A DNA stretch of 64,000 nucleotides, taken from positions 42,419 through 106,418 of the forward strand of contig JAAVAP010000018.1 in the NCBI GenBank assembly GCA_014804005.1, written 5' to 3'. The notes below the pieces were generated by a model. It was given only the letters and a program-made list of their open reading frames with translations, searched no databases and was not told the DNA's origin. The position numbers were made by a program, and so were the translations under genes. Source of the stretch: Treponema sp. (GTDB lineage Bacteria; Spirochaetota; Spirochaetia; Treponematales; Treponemataceae). Below are positions 57,723-64,000 of the stretch, piece after piece (within the stretch, counting starts at the first letter, position 1; every line of letters starts with the position of its first letter).

Positions 57723-58655
57723 CTAAAAATAAATTAGCCTGTATTCCGTCACGCTTTCAAAGCCCAAGCTTTTGTACAATTCCACGGCGGCAATTTTATT
57801 TTTTCTTGCATAAAGCGAAGCGCATTTTTTTTCGGCGGCTAGCACTCGCAAAATGTGCCGAATCAAAATCGTGGCGAATCCTTTTCGTCGAAATTCCGGC
57901 AAAGTGTAAACTCCGCCAAGCAGCGCGCAATTTTTCCCGCAAGCGGTGATTGCGGCTTTCGCCACAGGCGCGCCTTCAATTTGCAAGGCAAAAATTCTTT
58001 GGCTTTGCAAATTCAATCTGAAAGAATCGCGCAGCAATTTTTCCGAAACATTGAAATTCGGCGGAATCACTTCTTCAAACTGATATGCGCGTTCAAGTGG
58101 AAAAAGTTTTTCTTCGTCACAAGGCGCAGCTTGAAAAATGCGAAATTCATTTTCGGAAGATTGCGGCATTTCAGGCGATTGCGCAGGCAAATCCGCGCTG
58201 GCATTTTTTTCTTGCGCGAGATTTTTTTGCATCAAAAAATATTCGTTTACAATTTTCGCATGCGCAGGATTTTTTTTGTTGCGAAAAATATTTTTCAAAA
58301 AAAGCGAGCCAGTCGCCTCGCCGTTTATGCAAAACGGTTTTTCGTCCGCGAAAAATTCATAGAACGCGCCTTGAGTTTCCTGACAAAGAATTTTGTCGCG
58401 CGCGGTTTTGTATTTTGTAAACGGCAGGCAATGAAAAATCGTGCGACGATTTCTAAAACAAAACACGCCTACAATTTTTTCAATTGAATTTCGCGGCGCA
58501 GTTTGCGAATTTTCAATGGCTTCATTTTTTACAGCATAGCAATTTTTCGCGTCGTGCAAAATTTCATGCGCAAGATTCACGCATTCATTTTCAAAAGGCG
58601 CGATAAAATCGAGCGCGGCTCCTATTTCATTTTCGGAAATCAATTCAATTTTCAT
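57723..58655 (-). CDS. GNAT-family N-acetyltransferase
   Basis: The C-terminal third (about residues 215-310) has the GNAT acetyl-CoA fold: VYTLPEFRRKGFATILIRHIL (motif A, R/QxxGxG/A) and YARKNKIAAVELYKSLGFE (motif B). The N-terminal two thirds are a separate, unassigned domain seen in similar treponemal proteins. The substrate is unknown. ATG 58655 is my choice; TATAAT lies 15 nt upstream. A TTG at 58664, 6 nt after that -10 box, would be a leaderless alternative adding three residues. Confidence 0.8.
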   Translation of the reverse strand: MKIELISENEIGAALDFIAPFENECVNLAHEILHDAKNCYAVKNEAIENSQTAPRNSIEKIVGVFCFRNRRTIFHCLPFTKYKTARDKILCQETQGAFYEFFADEKPFCINGEATGSLFLKNIFRNKKNPAHAKIVNEYFLMQKNLAQEKNASADLPAQSPEMPQSSENEFRIFQAAPCDEEKLFPLERAYQFEEVIPPNFNVSEKLLRDSFRLNLQSQRIFALQIEGAPVAKAAITACGKNCALLGGVYTLPEFRRKGFATILIRHILRVLAAEKKCASLYARKNKIAAVELYKSLGFESVTEYRLIYF

Positions 58656-58670
58656 TTGCTTCAATATCAT

Positions 58671-58699
58671 ATTATAAAATATCCGCGCCAATTTTTAAA
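58671..58699 (-). promoter_or_regulatory. Promoter of GNAT gene
   Basis: Minus strand TTTAAA (58699-58694), 17-bp spacer, TATAAT (58676-58671). It is divergent from the addB promoter. Confidence 0.5.
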
Positions 58700-58737
58700 G
58701 CAAAATTTTTCTAATTTGTGCGGAAAAAAAATTCAAA

Positions 58738-58806
58738 GCGAAGCCTCGCGATTTCGCTACCGCTGGGGCTAGCGGCTGCACCGCTTCGCTTCCGTACGGG
58801 GCTTCA
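58738..58806. repeat. GC-rich palindrome between GNAT gene and addB
   Basis: GCGAAGC (58738-58744) pairs with GCTTCGC (58783-58789), and CCGCT / AGCGG (58760-58764, 58771-58775) forms an inner stem. GAAGCC near the left arm can also pair with GGCTTC at the right end. It is a GC-rich island in AT-rich DNA with no coding capacity, REP-like. Confidence 0.5.
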
Positions 58807-58827
58807 AAAAAAGAATCGCTTTTTCAC

Positions 58828-58856
58828 TTTTCCATTTTTTTTTCGTGTGATATAAT
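58828..58856 (+). promoter_or_regulatory. Promoter of addB-addA (leaderless)
   Basis: TATAAT (58851-58856) lies 7 nt before the ATG at 58864. The -35 region at 58828-58833 (TTTTCC) is weak. No Shine-Dalgarno sequence precedes the ATG. Confidence 0.55.
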
Positions 58857-58863
58857 TTCATTC

Positions 58864-61800
58864 ATGGAAAAAGCGTATCAAAAAATTTCGCAAACACAAA
58901 TCGCGAAAATCCTAAAAGAAAACATTGCGGACAAAAGCGCGGTTTTCGTTTTTAACACGAGTGTCGCCGTGGACACTTGGACGGATTTCATTGTGCAGAT
59001 GGAAGGCGCGGAAGGCTGGCCAAAAACTTTGGCCGCCGATCGTTTCATCGCGTGGGATCAATTCAAAGGCGCGGCGGCAAGCGTTCAGGAAAAAGATGCG
59101 CGTTCCATTCCCGGACTTTTGCGAAAACTTTTTGCGCGAAATCTTTTGGCAAAAATAAAAGAAGAAAAATCCGCCGCGCAAAGTTCGGGCGGCGAAGCCC
59201 AGCATTTTTTTGAGCGGCTCATCAATCCGAACTACGCGGAAAATGCGCTCGCGTTCACGGACTGGCTTTCGCAGATTTTGCCTTCGCTCGGCTCGTGGCA
59301 CAAATTGATGTCGCAAAAAAAATTCATTGAAAAAAATTCAAGCGGAAAAGAAAAATTGGCGGCCGCGCAAAACACTCCCGAAAATCGCGACTACTTGAAA
59401 CTCTACGAAACATATTCGAATTTTTTGCAAGAAAAAAATCTTTTCGAACCCACTTGGCAGCAGCTCAAATTTAATCCGCTCGACAAAAATCGCTACATAA
59501 TTTTTTATCCTGAACTTTTGGACGACTATGTTGAATACCGCGAAATTTTGGAAGCGGAAGAAAAAAAAGGAAAATTGAATTTAATTCATTTGCAAAGCGA
59601 CGCAAAAAATTCCGAGCAAAAAATTTGCGCGAGTTATTACACTTCGATGCGCGCCGAATTGCGAATGACCGCGTTGAAAATCTTGCGCGAAAATGCCGGC
59701 GGAATTCCGTGGAATTGCATCGCCATTAGCGTTCCGAAAATCGAAGATTATCTTCCGTATGTCGAACGCGAATTGCGATTGTACGACATTCCTTTTGTAA
59801 CGCGCGCCGGAACGATGCTCGGAAAAACTGGCGCGGGCTTGGTTTTTCGAAAAATGCAAAATTGCTTTGAAAGCGCGTTCGCGTTTTCGCAAGTGCGCTC
59901 GTTTGCGCTCGACCATAATGTTCCGTGGAAAAATCCTGCGGGAATGCAAACGCTCGTTCGGCTCGGCTCGGAATTGAAATGTTTTTGCCAGTACACGGAT
60001 TCAAACGAAAAACTTGTGGATCCTTGGCTGAAAGATTTGCCAGAAGCGAAAAAATTTCAAAACGAATTTTATTTTGAAGCGCAAGAATTTTACAAGCAGT
60101 TGAAAAATTCGGTAAACGCGATTTGCAAGGCAAAATCTTTTTCGGCGATAAAAAACAATTGGATTGGCGCGGAAGGTTTCGAAGCGAAATTTTTCATCGA
60201 AAAAAAATCGATGTCGCAAAATGCGAACAACATTCTTTCGCGCTGCATAAAAAAGCTCGACGAACTCATCGCGCTCGAAAAAGAATTTCCTGAACTTTGC
60301 GGAAAAGAAATTTCGCATTTTGAATTTTTCCTGAACGAAATCGAAACGACGCAATACACGGAGCAAAAACAAAATGAAGGCGTTTCGATTTTTCCGTACA
60401 AGTTGAGCGCGATGGCGGCGATTCCGAAGCAGTTTGTTTTGAACGCAAGCCAAAACGCAATCACCGTTGAAAATCCGATTTTGAATTTCTTGCCGCCGCA
60501 AAAACGAAAAATTTTGCTTGACGAAAAAATTTCGCAAAACGATGAAAGCCAAAGTTACATCGTCGCCTACAACAAAACTGGCGACTGTGTTTTCAGCATT
60601 GCCGAAGAAACTTTGGACGGCTTCGCAATTCCTTACGCCACGCTTTCGACGCAAGAAAAGCCTTGCGACTTTGACGAAGATTTGGACGGCGAAGATTATT
60701 TTAAGCAAGAGAAAAAATTTTTGCAAAGCAAATCGAATGCTTCCAAAGAATTTTTTCCGCAAAAAATTTCTGCGAAAATAAAAAATGGATTTGATTTTTA
60801 TTTTGCCGCGAATGGATTTGATTGTGATGCGGACGGCGACGGCGTTTCGGATTTTATGCAAAAAAAGATTTTCGAAAGCGTTTCGGAAAATGGAAAAATA
60901 TTTATTTCGCAAAGCGCGATGAAAACTTTTTTTTCGTGTCCGCGAAAATGGATTTTCAAAAATATTTTGGCACTCAAAGAAGACACGCTCGACACGGACA
61001 TTTTCGAACGCTATGACGCAGGTTCGATAAATCACAAAATTTTGGAACTGTATTTGAAGCAAACGTCGCACCTTCCGTTCACGGACGAAAAAACAAAGCG
61101 ACTTTTTGACGAAGAAAAAATCCGCGAGCAAATTCGAAAAATCGTGCGCGATGGCGCAGAAGAAATTTCTTTGGGAAGCGAAGCCAAAAAAATTTTGCCG
61201 TTCGCACAATCGCGCGCGTTTACGCAAAGTTCTTTGGCACAAGAAATTCTTATTTCGCAAACTGAAATTTTCGTGGAAACGATAATAAATTTTTTGCGCT
61301 GGTTTTGCCAAAAAAATTTTTACGGCGGCTGGCAGATTCAAGGCGTGGAAAAAAATTTGCAAATGCAATTTGAAACGAATGAAAAAATAATTCTCGACGG
61401 AAAAATCGACTGCGTGCTTTCGAGCGGCGAAGATTTTGCGATTGTGGATTTTAAAAATACGCGCAGCTCAATTCCAAGCAGCAAGCTCACTTTGAAAAAT
61501 TTTCCTGAAGTGGATGACGAACTCGGCGATTTTCAAATGCCGATGTATTTCAAACTTTTCGAAGCGAATTCGAAAGATGAAATTTCGTCCGCGCGTTTCG
61601 TTCCGATAAAAATCAAATCGCTTTCGGAAGAAGCAAAAGAAGTGATCACAAAAGAAGGTAAGACTTCAACAACGCAAGCCATGCGCGAAGATTTTATAAA
61701 TTTTACGATTCCGCTTTTTGACAAATATGTTGAAGAAATGTGCAACGCGATAAACGCCGCAAAATATTCCGTGCAAAATCTCAAAGACGAAAATTGCGCG

Positions 61801-61905
61801 GGCAAAGAAAAAAATGCGGCTTGCGATTACAGAATGATTTGCCGCACAATTTACAACACGGCGGGATTTAAAATAATTTCAGAATCTAGCGCGGAGGAAA
61901 ATTGA
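58864..61905 (+). CDS. addB: AddB/RexB-like subunit with Fe-S PD-(D/E)XK nuclease
   Basis: AddB pairs with AddA to resect double-strand breaks. The 1013-residue protein has an inactive helicase-like N-terminal part and a C-terminal RecB-type nuclease: D849 in GKID, D862 and K864 in VDFKN, and QMPMYFK. Four cysteines, C692 (FSCPRKW), C978, C987 and C993 (CDYRMIC), match the Fe-S cluster that staples AddB nucleases. No Walker A motif is seen. The mRNA is predicted to be leaderless. Its TGA overlaps the addA ATG by one base (TGATG). Confidence 0.88.
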   Translation: MEKAYQKISQTQIAKILKENIADKSAVFVFNTSVAVDTWTDFIVQMEGAEGWPKTLAADRFIAWDQFKGAAASVQEKDARSIPGLLRKLFARNLLAKIKEEKSAAQSSGGEAQHFFERLINPNYAENALAFTDWLSQILPSLGSWHKLMSQKKFIEKNSSGKEKLAAAQNTPENRDYLKLYETYSNFLQEKNLFEPTWQQLKFNPLDKNRYIIFYPELLDDYVEYREILEAEEKKGKLNLIHLQSDAKNSEQKICASYYTSMRAELRMTALKILRENAGGIPWNCIAISVPKIEDYLPYVERELRLYDIPFVTRAGTMLGKTGAGLVFRKMQNCFESAFAFSQVRSFALDHNVPWKNPAGMQTLVRLGSELKCFCQYTDSNEKLVDPWLKDLPEAKKFQNEFYFEAQEFYKQLKNSVNAICKAKSFSAIKNNWIGAEGFEAKFFIEKKSMSQNANNILSRCIKKLDELIALEKEFPELCGKEISHFEFFLNEIETTQYTEQKQNEGVSIFPYKLSAMAAIPKQFVLNASQNAITVENPILNFLPPQKRKILLDEKISQNDESQSYIVAYNKTGDCVFSIAEETLDGFAIPYATLSTQEKPCDFDEDLDGEDYFKQEKKFLQSKSNASKEFFPQKISAKIKNGFDFYFAANGFDCDADGDGVSDFMQKKIFESVSENGKIFISQSAMKTFFSCPRKWIFKNILALKEDTLDTDIFERYDAGSINHKILELYLKQTSHLPFTDEKTKRLFDEEKIREQIRKIVRDGAEEISLGSEAKKILPFAQSRAFTQSSLAQEILISQTEIFVETIINFLRWFCQKNFYGGWQIQGVEKNLQMQFETNEKIILDGKIDCVLSSGEDFAIVDFKNTRSSIPSSKLTLKNFPEVDDELGDFQMPMYFKLFEANSKDEISSARFVPIKIKSLSEEAKEVITKEGKTSTTQAMREDFINFTIPLFDKYVEEMCNAINAAKYSVQNLKDENCAGKEKNAACDYRMICRTIYNTAGFKIISESSAEEN

Positions 61906-64000
61906 TGGAAACGGAAAAATTGCTTGCAAAGCCTTACCTTTCAAAAACGCCGGACAGCGACCAAGCCAAAGTCGCCACTTCGCTTGAAAATACAATTGTA
62001 GCGGCTGGCGCGGGAAGCGGAAAAACGCAAACGCTCGCCACGCGCTTCGCATATCTTGTAATGTCCGATTCGAAAAATTCTGTTGAAAGAATTCTCACTT
62101 TGACTTTTACGGAAAAAGCCGCCGCCGAAATGTACCGACGCATTTATCTCACGCTAAAAAAATTCGCAGAAGAATTACCCGAATGCGAAGAAAAAAATCG
62201 CGCGCAAAAAGCCATTGAAAATTTTTCCAAGGCGCACATTCAAACGCTCGATTCGTTCAGCATGGAAATCGTAAAGCAGGCGGCGAATCTTTACGGAATC
62301 CGCCCCGATTTTTCCGTGGGCGCGGCCGACACTTCGAGCATAATTCGCGAGCTTGCTTTTTCTTTCATAATGAAACATCGCGAAGCGAAGTCGATTCAAT
62401 GGATCAGCGAAGCGGGAAAATTTCAGGACGCGACAAAATATTTTTGCGAAGCCGCAGAAAAGCACACTTCTCTTGCCGATTCGCTTTTGCAAAAATGCGC
62501 GGTTTTCAAAGAAAGCCTAAAAAAGCAAGCGAAAAAAATTTCGAAAGAATTTTTTGAAAATGATTCTGCGCTCACGCAAATGTTCGCTGGAATTTCGGAT
62601 TTGAAAATCGCGCTCGAAGAAATCGAAGCAAAGCCGAAGGAATCAAAAGAAATAAAAAAATTGCGGAGCGCGATGCAAAATTGGGAAGATTCCGCTGAAT
62701 TGATCGCGCGAATAAAATCACAAAAAATTCCGAGCATCGATTTGGAAGAAGAAAGCGCGATTCGCTGGGCTGCGAGCGAAGCCGTTCGGCGTTTTGTGGA
62801 TTTGCTCGGCGAACTTGATGTGGAACTCAAAACGAAATCTTGCAAATTGGCGCAAGTGCTCGAATGCTACGAAAAACTTTTCGGCGAAAATGGAATTGCG
62901 CAAGACGCGCTCAATGCGATTGATTTTATTTTCAATTATGAAAATTTGCGAGAACTTTATTCGTTGCTTGATGATTTTGTCGAAGAAGTGAATTCGCACA
63001 AACGGCAAAGCGGCTCGCTCACTTTTTTGGATTCGGCAAAATTGGCGTTGCGCATTTTGTACGACCAAGGTCAAATCCGAAAAGAGCAGCGCGAGAATTT
63101 TACGAAAATCATGATCGATGAATTCCAAGACAACAACGGCGCAAACCGCGATTTGCTTTTGCTGATTTCGCGCAAAAACGAAAACGGCGAGCAGCTTTTT
63201 CCAAACGAACAAAAAGACATTTTAGAAATTACAGGCGAGATAATGCAAAACCGACTTTTTTTTGTGGGCGACGAAAAGCAGTCGATTTATAAATTTCGCG
63301 GCGCGGATGTAGCGGTTTTCAACGAATTGAAAGATAAAATCGGCGGAAAAATTTTGCACATGTCGAACAATTATCGAAGCGACGAGATTTTGCTCGACGA
63401 GTTCAACAAATTTTTTGGTGCAATCGGGATGTCTGAAAAATGCAAAGATTATTCTGTCTTTTCCAAAACGAATTCCGAGAAAAAAAATTTCGAAGCGACT
63501 TACGATGAAAACGCGGCGGCGAAATTTCCTCCCGCAAAAAAAGATTTTCTCGAAAAAAATCCGCCTGAGTTTGAAGACAAATCGCTTCACAGAATTCATG
63601 TTTGCATGTTGAACACGAGCGAAAAAAACGCCGCCGAAAAAAAATCGTGCCTTTCTGCGAAAGAATCGCGCATTTATTTTATCGCAAAAAAAATTTTGGA
63701 ACTTCATTCGAACGAAGAAAAAATTCCGTTTAAGGATTTTGCGATTTTTGTAAAAAGTCGAACGGACTATCCAATTTTCGCGCGGATTTTTTCTTTGCTC
63801 AACATTCCGTTTTCGATGGATCAAGAGGCGAACATTTTTGCCGAAGCTCCGGTGAACGACATCTATGCCGCGCTGCGACTTTGCGTTTATCCGAGCGACC
63901 GAAAATGTTACTGCGCGTTTTTGTGTTCGCCATTTTGCGGAATGGATTTGCAAGCCGCGCAAACGATTCTCGCATTGACAAAAAAATCAGATTCGAGCGA
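61905..64000 (+). CDS. addA: AddA-like UvrD/RecB-type helicase-nuclease, 3' end outside window
   Basis: The frame starts at ATG 61905, overlapping the addB stop, with GGAGG just upstream, and stays open to the window edge (698 codons seen). Motif I is AGAGSGKT (residues 34-41), with TLTFTEKAAAEM (motif Ia), MIDEFQDNN (motif II), FFVGDEKQSIYKFRGAD (motif III) and SNNYRS (motif IV). This is the superfamily 1A order of AddA. The nuclease domain expected at its C-terminus lies outside. Together with AddB it would form the recombination nuclease, in place of RecBCD. Confidence 0.9.
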   Translation, partial: METEKLLAKPYLSKTPDSDQAKVATSLENTIVAAGAGSGKTQTLATRFAYLVMSDSKNSVERILTLTFTEKAAAEMYRRIYLTLKKFAEELPECEEKNRAQKAIENFSKAHIQTLDSFSMEIVKQAANLYGIRPDFSVGAADTSSIIRELAFSFIMKHREAKSIQWISEAGKFQDATKYFCEAAEKHTSLADSLLQKCAVFKESLKKQAKKISKEFFENDSALTQMFAGISDLKIALEEIEAKPKESKEIKKLRSAMQNWEDSAELIARIKSQKIPSIDLEEESAIRWAASEAVRRFVDLLGELDVELKTKSCKLAQVLECYEKLFGENGIAQDALNAIDFIFNYENLRELYSLLDDFVEEVNSHKRQSGSLTFLDSAKLALRILYDQGQIRKEQRENFTKIMIDEFQDNNGANRDLLLLISRKNENGEQLFPNEQKDILEITGEIMQNRLFFVGDEKQSIYKFRGADVAVFNELKDKIGGKILHMSNNYRSDEILLDEFNKFFGAIGMSEKCKDYSVFSKTNSEKKNFEATYDENAAAKFPPAKKDFLEKNPPEFEDKSLHRIHVCMLNTSEKNAAEKKSCLSAKESRIYFIAKKILELHSNEEKIPFKDFAIFVKSRTDYPIFARIFSLLNIPFSMDQEANIFAEAPVNDIYAALRLCVYPSDRKCYCAFLCSPFCGMDLQAAQTILALTKKSDSS

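Overview
The window comes from a spirochaete chromosome, most probably a Treponema-like organism. The evidence is a FlgM-type anti-sigma factor behind a flagellar sigma-28 promoter, an RpoB with Asn at the position linked to natural rifampicin resistance of spirochaetes, and a ribosomal cluster that runs secE-nusG-rplKAJL-rpoBC, rpsL-rpsG, tuf, S10-spc-alpha, with secY joined directly to rpmJ (no adk, map or infA between them). Base composition is moderately AT-rich, and most genes use GGAG-type ribosome binding sites.

Layout. 1-2.7 kb: two ankyrin-repeat genes, the first cut by the window edge. 2.7-12.6 kb: accessory and housekeeping genes, namely a cysteine-rich DUF3795-like protein, a very large carbohydrate-active-like protein flanked by two copies of a dispersed repeat, a Dam-class adenine methyltransferase followed by a 22-bp tandem array, the ABC-F factor EttA, RadA and a serine acetyltransferase. 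12.7-42 kb: tRNA-Thr, rpmG, tRNA-Trp, secE, nusG and then nearly the whole ribosomal protein and RNA polymerase inventory on the plus strand in at least four transcription units, ending with rplQ and a small zinc-ribbon gene. 42-51 kb: rsmI, flgM, a degenerate iron-ADH homologue, a SpoU methyltransferase, gpmI, an HU-like gene with a 23-bp tandem array over its stop codon, a lipid kinase and asnB behind a perfect promoter followed by an intrinsic terminator. 51-64 kb: ychF, an AT-rich pair (GrpB family, APH family), hisG-hisB, an exported acidic protein, proB, a GNAT protein and addB-addA; addA runs off the right edge.

Regulation seen in sequence. At least seven genes have a -10 box only 5-8 nt before the start codon and no Shine-Dalgarno sequence, so leaderless mRNAs look common here. 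Three genes (43024, asnB, proB) sit immediately behind intrinsic terminators, suggesting attenuation or read-through. The tuf gene has a leader of about 430 nt with an upstream ORF.

Repeats form a second theme. Short tandem or direct repeats start exactly at, or over, the stop codons of three genes (methyltransferase, ettA, HU-like gene). A dispersed element of about 125 bp has a terminal hairpin that differs between copies but keeps its pairing, and shorter relatives of it lie elsewhere in the window. I found no CRISPR array, insertion sequence, transposase, prophage or rRNA gene.
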